Assembly: GCF_012927085.1 (NCBI RefSeq) | Contig: NZ_JABBFX010000002.1 | Location: 1,178,001-1,242,000 of the forward strand | Origin: Ramlibacter agri | GTDB taxonomy: Bacteria; Pseudomonadota; Gammaproteobacteria; Burkholderiales; Burkholderiaceae_C | DNA length: 64,000 bases | Direction of reading: 5' to 3' | Part shown: piece after piece, positions 57,650 through 64,000 of the stretch | Numbering within the stretch: the stretch's first letter is position 1 | How the letters are laid out: each line of letters starts with the position of its first letter | Notes under the pieces: generated by a model | Seen by the model: the letters and a program-made list of their open reading frames with translations, nothing else | Database searches by the model: none | Told to the model about the DNA's origin: nothing | Translations under genes and position numbers: made by a program

Positions 57650-58402
57650 TCAACCCATGTACATTCCGCCGTTGACGTGGATTTCCTGTCCCGTCACGTA
57701 GCCGGCCTGCGGCGAAGCCAGCCAGGCCACGGCGTGGGCGACGTCCGCCGGCTTGCCGAGATGGCCCAGCGGGATCTGGCCCAGCAGGGCTTTTTGTTGT
57801 TCTTCCGGCAGCGCCGCCGTCATGTCGGTCTCGATGAAGCCCGGCGCCACGCAATTGACCGTGATGCCCCGGCTGCCCAGCTCGCGAGCAAGCGCTCGCG
57901 TCATGCCGGCCACGCCCGCCTTGGCGGCCGCGTAGTTGGCCTGCCCCGGATTGCCGGAGGCGCCCACCACGCTGGTGATGCTGAGGATGCGGCCGTAGCG
58001 CTGCTTCATCATCGTGCGCATGACGGCACGGCTCATCCGGAACACCGCCTTCAGGTTGGTGTCGGTGACCGCGTCCCAGTCCTCGTCCTTCATGCGCATG
58101 GCCAGGGTGTCGCGGGTGATGCCGGCGTTGTTCACCAGCACGTGCAGCCCGCCGTGTTCCTTGGCGATGGCGTCCACCAGGGCCTCGCCGGCCTTGGCGT
58201 CGTTGACGTCCAGCTTCGCGCCCTTGCAGCCTTGGTACTGCGCCAGCGCTTCGCTGATCCTGGCGGCGCCGTCGTCGCTGGTGGCCGTGCCGACCACCTT
58301 CATGCCACGCTGGGCCAGTTCCAGGGCAATGGCCGCGCCGATGCCGCGCGAAGCGCCGGTCACCAGGGCGACCTGGCCTTTGATGTCCACGTGCGCGCTC
58401 AT
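57650..58402 (-). CDS. fabG: 3-oxoacyl-[ACP] reductase
   Basis: A 250-residue short-chain dehydrogenase that reduces the beta-keto group with NADPH. The cofactor motif TGASRGIG is at residues 15-22 and the catalytic Ser144, Tyr157 and Lys161 are in place; NNAGITRD is typical. The ATG at 58402 overlaps the fabD stop; the longer frame is rejected. A 79-base gap separates it from acpP. Confidence 0.97.
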   Translation of the reverse strand: MSAHVDIKGQVALVTGASRGIGAAIALELAQRGMKVVGTATSDDGAARISEALAQYQGCKGAKLDVNDAKAGEALVDAIAKEHGGLHVLVNNAGITRDTLAMRMKDEDWDAVTDTNLKAVFRMSRAVMRTMMKQRYGRILSITSVVGASGNPGQANYAAAKAGVAGMTRALARELGSRGITVNCVAPGFIETDMTAALPEEQQKALLGQIPLGHLGKPADVAHAVAWLASPQAGYVTGQEIHVNGGMYMG

Positions 58403-59349
58403 TGCAGCAGCCCCTTCACCTCGGCCAGCGTGGCCGGGTCGTACAGCGCTGCCGACTGGATCGCCGGGTCGATGCGCTTGGCCATGCCGGCCAGCACCTT
58501 GCCGGGGCCGCATTCGATGACGGTGTCGACGCCGCGGCCATGGATGGCACGCACGCACTCCACCCAGCGCACCGGGCCGAAGGCCTGCTCGTACAGGGCG
58601 GCGCGGATGCGGTCCGGGTCGGTCTCGACCTTCACCTCGATGTTGTTCACCACCGGGATCGTCGGCGTTTCCAGGCGGGTGGCGGCCAGGCGCTCCTTGA
58701 GCTTCTCGGCGGCCGGCTTCATCAGGCTGGAATGGAACGGCGCACTGACCGGCAGCGGCAGCGCGCGCTTGGCGCCCATGCCCTTGAGCATTTCACAGGC
58801 CTTCTCGACGCCGGCCTTGCTGCCGGCGATGACGGTCTGCGCGGGGTCGTTGAAGTTCACCGCTTCCACCACTTCACCGCTGTTGGCGCCGAAGCTGCGG
58901 GCCGCTTCGGCGCAGCCTTCGATCACGCGCTGGGCATCCATGCCCAGGATGGCGGCCATGGCGCCGACGCCCACGGGCACGGCTTCCTGCATGGCCTGGG
59001 CGCGGAAGCGCACCAGCGGCGCCGCATCGGCCAGCGCCAGCGAACCGGCCGCGACCAGCGCGGTGTACTCGCCCAGCGAATGGCCGGCGACGATGGAAGG
59101 CTCGGCGCCGCCTTCGGCGCGCCAGGCGCGATAGGCCGCGATGCCAGCCACCAGCATCACCGGCTGGGTGTTGGTGGTGAGGGCCAGCGCCTCTTTCGGG
59201 CCTTCCTTGATCAGGCGGCCGATGTCTTCGCCCAGGGCCTGCGAGGCTTCCTGCAGCGTCTGCGTCACGGTGGGGTGGTCGCCCCAGGCGTCGAGCATGC
59301 CGACGGCCTGCGAGCCCTGGCCCGGAAAGACGAAAGCGAACGGTTTCAT
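58399..59349 (-). CDS. fabD: Malonyl-CoA:ACP transacylase
   Basis: A 316-residue enzyme that loads malonate on acyl carrier protein. The nucleophile is Ser91 in AGHSLGEYTAL, with the oxyanion motif FPGQGSQAVGM and the catalytic histidine in SAPFHSSLM. Length is typical. It lies 41 bases after fabH and overlaps fabG. Confidence 0.97.
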   Translation of the reverse strand: MKPFAFVFPGQGSQAVGMLDAWGDHPTVTQTLQEASQALGEDIGRLIKEGPKEALALTTNTQPVMLVAGIAAYRAWRAEGGAEPSIVAGHSLGEYTALVAAGSLALADAAPLVRFRAQAMQEAVPVGVGAMAAILGMDAQRVIEGCAEAARSFGANSGEVVEAVNFNDPAQTVIAGSKAGVEKACEMLKGMGAKRALPLPVSAPFHSSLMKPAAEKLKERLAATRLETPTIPVVNNIEVKVETDPDRIRAALYEQAFGPVRWVECVRAIHGRGVDTVIECGPGKVLAGMAKRIDPAIQSAALYDPATLAEVKGLLQ

Positions 59350-59390
59350 GCGTGTCGTCCCTTGTATGGGTAGGAGGCCGCGCGCGGCCT

Positions 59391-60368
59391 TCAGAAATCG
59401 ACGAGGACTGCGCCCCAGGTGAAGCCGCCGCCCACGCCTTCGAGCATGAGGGTGTCACCCTTCTTGACCTTGCCGGAACGCACGGCGGCGTCCAGCGCCA
59501 GCGGGATGGAGGCCGCCGAGGTGTTGCCGTGCTCGTCCACCGTCACGACCAGCTTGTCCATGGGCAGCTTCAGCTTCTTCGCCGTGCCCTGCATGATGCG
59601 GATGTTGGCCTGGTGCGGGATCAGCCAGTCGATGTCCGCTTCCGTCTTGCCGGACTTCTCCAGCACGGCGCGGGCAGCCTTTTCCAGCACGCCCACGGCC
59701 AGCCTGAACACGGCCTGGCCATCCATGTGCAGGAAGGCGCGGCCCGTGACCTCGCCGCCGGACACGTTGCCCGGCACGCAGAGGATGCCGACGTGCTTGC
59801 CGTCCGCATGCAGGTCGGACGCCAGGATGCCCGGCGTCTCGGAGGCTTCCAGCACCACGGCGCCGGCGCCGTCGCCGAACAGCACGCAGGTGGTGCGGTC
59901 CTTGAAATCGAGGATGCGCGAGAAGACTTCGGAGCCGATCACCAGCGCCTTGCTCGCCGAACCGGTGCGGATCATCGCGTCGGCCACCGTCAGCGCATAG
60001 ACGAAGCCGCTGCAGACCGCCTGCACGTCGAAGGCGGGGCAGCCGGCGACGCCCAGCTTGTGCTGCAGGATGGCGGCAGCCGAGGGGAACACCATGTCCG
60101 GCGTGGACGTGGCGACGATGATCAGGTCGATCTCGGCGGCGTCGCGGCCGGCGGCCTGCAGCGCGCGGCGCGCGGCTTCGGCGCCCAGGTCGCTGCTGGT
60201 GACGTCGGCCTCGGCAAAGTGGCGCGCACGGATGCCCGTGCGCTCCACGATCCAGTCGTCGGAAGTCTCGACGCCATTGGCAGCAAGTTGGGCGGCGAGA
60301 TCGGCGTTGGTCACGCGCCTGGGGGGCAGGAAGCTGCCAGTGCCCGTGATCCGGGAGTATCTGCTCAT
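59391..60368 (-). CDS. fabH: 3-oxoacyl-[ACP] synthase III
   Basis: A 325-residue enzyme that starts fatty acid synthesis from acetyl-CoA and malonyl-ACP. The triad is Cys119 ([10 protein letters not shown]), His252 (PHQANIRI) and Asn282 (EHGNTSA). The N-terminus [19 protein letters not shown] is characteristic. It lies 6 bases after plsX. Confidence 0.97.
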   Translation of the reverse strand: MSRYSRITGTGSFLPPRRVTNADLAAQLAANGVETSDDWIVERTGIRARHFAEADVTSSDLGAEAARRALQAAGRDAAEIDLIIVATSTPDMVFPSAAAILQHKLGVAGCPAFDVQAVCSGFVYALTVADAMIRTGSASKALVIGSEVFSRILDFKDRTTCVLFGDGAGAVVLEASETPGILASDLHADGKHVGILCVPGNVSGGEVTGRAFLHMDGQAVFRLAVGVLEKAARAVLEKSGKTEADIDWLIPHQANIRIMQGTAKKLKLPMDKLVVTVDEHGNTSAASIPLALDAAVRSGKVKKGDTLMLEGVGGGFTWGAVLVDF

Positions 60369-60374
60369 CGTTCT

Positions 60375-61427
60375 CTAAGTGGTCGCCGCTTCGAGCGGCT
60401 GGGCATCGCCTTCGGGTCCCGACAACAGGGGACGCGCATGGGCGATGCGGGCCTGGACGCGGTCCAGCAGGTTGTTCCGGGCCGCATCATAAGCGCGGTT
60501 GAGCGCATGCTCGAAACCGAGTTCGTCGGCCGAGCCGTGGCTCTTGAACACCAGGCCGCGCAAACCCAGCAGCGCGGCACCGTTGTAGCGGCGGTGGTCG
60601 ATGCGCTTCTTCAGCGCCGCCAGCACCGGGTAGGCAGCCATCGCCGCCATCGTCGTGAAGATGTTGCGCCTGGCTTCCTCCTTGAGGAAACCGACGATCA
60701 GCGAGGCCACACCTTCGCTGCTCTTGAGGGCCACGTTGCCGACGAAGCCGTCGCACACGACGATGTCGGTGGTGCCCTTGAAGATGTCGTTGCCTTCGAC
60801 GTTGCCGAAGAAGTTGAGGTCGCCGGTAGCGCCCGCCGTGCGCAGCAGCTCGCTGGCCTTCTTGATCACCTCGCTGCCCTTGATCACTTCCTCGCCGATA
60901 TTCAGCAAGCCCACCGAAGGGCTGTCGCTGCCGCTCAGCGCGGACACCAGGGCGGAGCCCATCACCGCGAACTGCAGCAGGTGCTGCTCGGTGCAGTCCA
61001 CGTTGGCGCCGAGATCCAGCACGGTCGTGGAGCCGCCCTTGGCGTTGGGCAGGGGGGAAGCGATCGCCGGGCGGTCGATGCCGTCCAGCGTCTTGAGCAC
61101 GTAGCGCGCCACGGCCATCAGGGCGCCGGTGTTGCCGGCCGAAACAGCGGCCTGCGCGTCGCCGGTCTTCACCTGCTGGATGGCCACGCGCAGCGAAGAA
61201 TCCTTCTTCTTGCGCAGCGCCACTTCGACGGCATCGTCCATGGCCACCACCTCGGTGGCCGGCACGACGCGCGCGCGCGGATGCTGGAAGCTGGCGAGCG
61301 CATCCGGCTGGCCGACCAGCAGCAGCTGGGCCTCGGGATGCGCCTCGAGAAAATGCCGGCAGGCGGCGAGCGTCACGCGGGGGCCGTGGTCGCCGCCCAT
61401 GCAATCGACTGCTAAGGTCGTCGTCAT
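60375..61427 (-). CDS. plsX: Phosphate acyltransferase PlsX
   Basis: A 350-residue enzyme that makes acyl-phosphate from acyl-ACP, the first step toward membrane phospholipids. The N-terminus [12 protein letters not shown] and [11 protein letters not shown] are typical. The ATG at 61427 gives the conserved start; an in-frame ATG 51 bases upstream would add a non-conserved tail and lies toward the terminator-like hairpin. Followed by fabH. Confidence 0.96.
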   Translation of the reverse strand: MTTTLAVDCMGGDHGPRVTLAACRHFLEAHPEAQLLLVGQPDALASFQHPRARVVPATEVVAMDDAVEVALRKKKDSSLRVAIQQVKTGDAQAAVSAGNTGALMAVARYVLKTLDGIDRPAIASPLPNAKGGSTTVLDLGANVDCTEQHLLQFAVMGSALVSALSGSDSPSVGLLNIGEEVIKGSEVIKKASELLRTAGATGDLNFFGNVEGNDIFKGTTDIVVCDGFVGNVALKSSEGVASLIVGFLKEEARRNIFTTMAAMAAYPVLAALKKRIDHRRYNGAALLGLRGLVFKSHGSADELGFEHALNRAYDAARNNLLDRVQARIAHARPLLSGPEGDAQPLEAATT

Positions 61428-61470
61428 GGCCTGCACTGTAGAGCCAAAATGCACTGATTCAGGGGCCCGA

Positions 61471-61509
61471 CAAGACAAAGGCCCGGACGCGCGTCGGCGC
61501 AGCCGGGCC
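61471..61509 (-). terminator. Terminator-like hairpin between rpmF and plsX
   Basis: On the minus strand GGCCCGG (61509-61503) pairs with CCGGGCC (61486-61480), followed by TTTGTCTTG. It lies 19 bases after the rpmF stop and 53 bases before plsX, so it could reduce read-through from rpmF into the lipid genes. The stem is only 7 bp with a 16-base loop. Confidence 0.4.
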
Positions 61510-61527
61510 TCGTGCCATGCAAGACGA

Positions 61528-61710
61528 TCAGGCGTCGTTCTTGGTCTTCACGACCTTGCGGCCGCGATAGAAGCCCGTGGGGCTGATGTGGTGGCGCAGG
61601 TGGGTTTCGCCGGTGGTCGGCTCCACGGCGATGCCGGGCACGTTCAGCGCGTTGTGCGAACGGTGCATGCCGCGCTTGGAAGGCGACTTCTTGTTTTGCT
61701 GGACAGCCAT
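61528..61710 (-). CDS. rpmF: 50S ribosomal protein L32
   Basis: A 60-residue basic protein matching L32: [19 protein letters not shown] at the N-terminus, followed by the [14 protein letters not shown] segment. No Cys-based zinc knuckle is present, which is the usual form in beta-proteobacteria. It lies between yceD and plsX, the classic rpmF-plsX-fab arrangement that links ribosome and lipid synthesis. Confidence 0.98.
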   Translation of the reverse strand: MAVQQNKKSPSKRGMHRSHNALNVPGIAVEPTTGETHLRHHISPTGFYRGRKVVKTKNDA

Positions 61711-61841
61711 GTCGGGCTCCTGGATTCAGCCGGCAACCTTGCAAAGGCAGCCAGGGGTTGATGGGTTGGACGAAACGCGAGACGGCATTTTCGGGTGCAT
61801 GCCGCAAAGCATACCCCGCCCATCTGGCGCGAAGCCCACGA

Positions 61842-61847
61842 TTATAG
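61842..61847 (-). promoter_or_regulatory. Candidate -10 box for rpmF and the fab operon
   Basis: Perfect TATAAT on the minus strand in the 152-base gap between yceD and rpmF, about 130 bases before rpmF. No good -35 box lies at the right distance, so it may need an activator or be chance. Confidence 0.4.
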
Positions 61848-61862
61848 CCCAAAGCCGTGTTC

Positions 61863-62411
61863 CTAGCCTTTGCCGCCCGTCTTGAGCCGTCCCAGCACAG
61901 CGAACGGGTTCTCTTTCTCGGCGCCCGCCGCTTCGAACGCGGGATCGACCGCGGTCATTTTCACGGGCTGCGGGCAGACCTCGTGCCGCGGCGCCACCGG
62001 CGTTTCCATCAGCAGTTCGTCCTCCACCAGTTCCGCCAGGTTGAAGCTGCGGCTGAGCGCCAGCAGGTCTTCCTCGGCTTCATCGTCCTCCGCGGCGGCG
62101 GTGGCCTCGTCGGCGACGAAACGGAAGGAGCGGTCCACGTCCAGCGGCACGTCCACCGGGGTCAGGCAGCGCTGGCAGATGAGCGGGAGGGTGGCGTCCG
62201 CCGCCAGGTGCACCCAGATCTCGGGCTGCACGTGGTTGGCGTTGTGCATTTCGCCGCGTGCCTTCCAGCGCACGTGGCGCTCGGCGCCGGCGCCGCTGGT
62301 TTCGGCCAGCAGGCGCGGGTAACGTGTGAGGGGGTCGTCAGCGGCGAGTTCGGCGCCTTCCTCGGCGAAGCGGCGCACGTCGAGGCGCTGCGGGTCGAAG
62401 TCCTTGGCCAT
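61863..62411 (-). CDS. YceD-family (DUF177) protein of 23S rRNA accumulation
   Basis: A 182-residue protein with the DUF177 core: a first Cys pair in LICQRCLTPVDVPLDV and a later one in EVCPQP, with an acidic stretch (AAAEDDEAEEDLLAL) between. YceD is needed for normal 23S rRNA levels in E. coli and plants. The ATG at 62411 starts MAKDFDPQRLDVRRFA; the longer frame toward maf is a shadow. Divergent from maf; upstream of rpmF. Confidence 0.9.
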   Translation of the reverse strand: MAKDFDPQRLDVRRFAEEGAELAADDPLTRYPRLLAETSGAGAERHVRWKARGEMHNANHVQPEIWVHLAADATLPLICQRCLTPVDVPLDVDRSFRFVADEATAAAEDDEAEEDLLALSRSFNLAELVEDELLMETPVAPRHEVCPQPVKMTAVDPAFEAAGAEKENPFAVLGRLKTGGKG

Positions 62412-62437
62412 GAATCCAGTGTAAGAGAATGCGGGCC

Positions 62438-63043
62438 ATGTCGACGCCGCTCCGTAACTCAGCCACGCGCCCGCTGGTGCTTGGCTCCACTTCCGTCTAC
62501 CGCCGCGAACTGCTGTCCCGCCTGCGCCTGCCCTTCTCCGTGGAGCCGCCCCACGTCGACGAAACGCCGCTTCCGGGCGAGCAGCCCGAAGCCCTGGCCC
62601 GGCGCCTCGCCGAGGCCAAATGCGCCGCGGTGGCGAAGCGTCATCCGGGCGCGGTCGTGATCGGCTCCGACCAGGTCGCGGACCTGGATGGCGAAGCGCT
62701 GGGCAAGCCGGGCAACCATGCGAATGCGCTGACGCAGCTCTCGCGCATGAGCGGGCGCACCGTGGTCTTCCATACGGCACTGGCCGTGATGTGCGAGGAA
62801 ACCGGCTTCGCGCAGCAGGACCTGGCGCCGGTGCGGGTGCGTTTCCGCGCGCTGGAGACTTCCGAGATCGAGGCCTACCTGCGCGCCGAGCAGCCCTACG
62901 ACTGCGCGGGCAGCGCCAAGAGCGAAGCGCTGGGCATCGCACTGCTGGATTCCATCGACAGCGACGATCCGACGGCGCTGGTCGGCCTGCCCCTCATCCG
63001 CACCTGCCGCATGTTGCGTGCGGCAGGCCTGCGGCCGTTCTGA
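62438..63043 (+). CDS. Maf/YceF-family nucleotide pyrophosphatase
   Basis: A 201-residue Maf-fold enzyme. The nucleotide site is LVLGSTSVYRREL at the N-terminus, with EAKC and GSDQVAD following, and the GSAKSEALG loop nearer the end. The YceF subgroup removes m7GTP and related modified nucleotides from the pool. An ATG at 62429 would add three residues. The stop overlaps the next start (TGATG). The order yceF-rpmF-plsX is common; here maf is divergent from yceD. Confidence 0.92.
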   Translation: MSTPLRNSATRPLVLGSTSVYRRELLSRLRLPFSVEPPHVDETPLPGEQPEALARRLAEAKCAAVAKRHPGAVVIGSDQVADLDGEALGKPGNHANALTQLSRMSGRTVVFHTALAVMCEETGFAQQDLAPVRVRFRALETSEIEAYLRAEQPYDCAGSAKSEALGIALLDSIDSDDPTALVGLPLIRTCRMLRAAGLRPF

Positions 63044-63798
63044 TGGGCCGGCTCTACCTGGTTCCGGCGCCGCTGGATTTCGGCTGCGCCGAGGCGGTGC
63101 CGCTGGTCTCGGTGCTGCCGGAAGGCACGATCGCCGTTGCCGCGTCGCTGACGCACTGGATCTGCGAGAACGCCAAGACGACGCGCGCCTTCCTCAAGCG
63201 CGTGGGCGAGGTGAAGCCGCTCGCCCTGCCCTTGCAGCAGCAGGTGATCCAGGAGTTGCCGCGCGAGGTGCACAAGAAGGGCGACCACGGACCGGCCTCG
63301 TTCGACGCCAAGCCCTGGCTCGCGGCGGCGCGCGAGGGGCACGACATCGGCTTGCTGAGCGAAGCGGGCATGCCGGCGATTGCGGACCCCGGATCTTCGG
63401 TCGTGCGAGCCGCACATGACCTGGGCTTGCAGGTGGTGCCGCTGGTGGGGCCGGTGTCGCTGCTGCTGGCGCTGGCTGCCAGCGGTCTCAACGGCCAGAA
63501 CTTCGCTTTTGTCGGCTACCTGCCGCAGGACGCCGCTGCAAGGGCGCAGCGGCTGAAGGAACTGGAAGCGCTGGCCCTGCGGACCGGCCAGTCGCAGATC
63601 TTCATCGAGACGCCCTATCGCAACCAGGCGGTGTGGCAGGGGATGCTGCAAGCCTTGAAGCCTGCGACGCGCATTGCGTTTGCCAGTGGGCTGACCCTGC
63701 CTTCAGCGCAATGCCGGAGTGCGGCGGTCGCGGCTTGGAAACAGCAGGCCGTGCCGGTCAGCAACGACACTCCCGCTGTTTTCATCATCGGCATGTAG
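63043..63798 (+). CDS. RsmI-like tetrapyrrole-methylase-fold methyltransferase
   Basis: A 251-residue SAM-dependent methyltransferase with the RsmI fold: LLSEAGMPAIADPGSSVVRAA in part, VVPLVGPVSLLLALAASGL and FAFVGYLP are close to RsmI. The N-terminus (GRLYLVPAPLDFGCAE) lacks the normal VxTPIGNLxD loop, and ENAKTTRAFLKR replaces the usual EDTR. The chain is shorter than RsmI (about 286 residues) at the C-terminus. It is therefore probably a paralogue rather than the 16S C1402 enzyme; substrate unknown. Overlaps maf by one base. Confidence 0.85.
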   Translation: MGRLYLVPAPLDFGCAEAVPLVSVLPEGTIAVAASLTHWICENAKTTRAFLKRVGEVKPLALPLQQQVIQELPREVHKKGDHGPASFDAKPWLAAAREGHDIGLLSEAGMPAIADPGSSVVRAAHDLGLQVVPLVGPVSLLLALAASGLNGQNFAFVGYLPQDAAARAQRLKELEALALRTGQSQIFIETPYRNQAVWQGMLQALKPATRIAFASGLTLPSAQCRSAAVAAWKQQAVPVSNDTPAVFIIGM

Positions 63799-63823
63799 GC
63801 TGGGTTCGCGCAGCGACCCCAGC
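63799..63823. other. Weak hairpin between convergent genes
   Basis: GCTGGG (63799-63804) and CCCAGC (63818-63823), directly after the methyltransferase stop and before the S49 peptidase end. No T tract. Confidence 0.25.
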
Positions 63824-63843
63824 ATCGCCACGCCGGCAAGCGT

Positions 63844-64000
63844 TCAGCGAAGAGACGGAACGATGCTCAACGCGTGCACGGCACCTTCGCCAATCGAAGC
63901 GCCGAACTTCTTGGCCAGCCGCTCCGCCACATTCTCGCGGCGGGTGTAGTCCACCAGGTCTTCGGCATGGACGACCTCGCGGGCGACGTAGTCCAGGCTC
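63844..64000 (-). CDS. S49 family peptidase (SppA-like), C-terminal end only
   Basis: The last 51 codons of a gene that runs out of the window, read on the minus strand and ending at TGA (63846-63844). The translated tail contains LDYVAREVVHAEDLVDYT and ENVAERLAKKFGASIGEG, which matches the conserved C-terminus of S49 signal-peptide peptidases in this bacterial group. The catalytic part is outside the window, so activity cannot be judged. It is convergent with the RsmI-like gene. Confidence 0.7.
   Translation of the reverse strand, partial: SLDYVAREVVHAEDLVDYTRRENVAERLAKKFGASIGEGAVHALSIVPSLR

Overview
The window is GC-rich DNA from a beta-proteobacterium of the order Burkholderiales, most likely Comamonadaceae (Ramlibacter/Variovorax-like). 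This is inferred from gene order (leuC-leuD-leuB-asd-fimV-truA-trpF-trpB-trpA-accD; rpmF-plsX-fabHDG-acpP-fabF-rpoE-mucAB-mucD-lepA-lepB-rnc-era-recO-pdxJ-acpS-nagZ) and from the protein sequences, not from a marker-gene search. No rRNA, tRNA, insertion sequence, integrase or CRISPR array was seen.

Layout. (1) 1-10292, plus strand: the distal part of a contractile phage-tail-like particle locus (extracellular contractile injection system type): PAAR-like tip, gp25, two large baseplate-J-like proteins, a tail/baseplate protein and a DUF6519-type protein. (2) 10394-23756, plus strand: a LysR regulator, leucine synthesis (leuC, leuD, leuB) with an entericidin-like lipoprotein between leuC and leuD, asd, fimV, truA, trpFBA and accD. 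(3) 23904-25132: a YggT-family membrane protein and a LON-substrate-binding-domain protein, divergent. (4) 25146-41548, minus strand: sixteen tightly packed genes for a cell-surface glycan. They encode a full set of enzymes for CMP-legionaminic acid by the GDP-linked route (LegB, C, H, I, G, E, F). With them are a MurJ-like flippase, a small initiating sugar transferase, a CapD/WbpM-type dehydratase, an asparagine-synthase-type amidotransferase, an HpcH/HpaI-type aldolase, a glycosyltransferase-like protein, WbqC, a methyltransferase and a PIG-L deacetylase. (5) 41643-43169: lysS. (6) 43313-62411, minus strand: the conserved nagZ to rpmF/yceD block, covering peptidoglycan recycling, cofactor and lipid synthesis, the sigma-E envelope stress regulon core, signal peptidase, RNase III/Era and fatty acid synthesis. 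(7) 62438-64000: a Maf nucleotide pyrophosphatase, an RsmI-like methyltransferase and the C-terminal end of an S49 peptidase.

How the parts fit. Regions 2, 5, 6 and 7 are housekeeping. The accessory parts are the tail-like particle and the legionaminic acid glycan cluster. Three intergenic spaces (after leuD, accD and lysS) carry members of one dispersed long-hairpin repeat family built from GACGCAAA-type units between GGACTTCCG/CGGAAGTCC ends. The only gene-free stretch over 300 bases is the lepA-mucD interval (51141-51654), which holds two terminator-like hairpins, a possible promoter and a perfect DnaA box.
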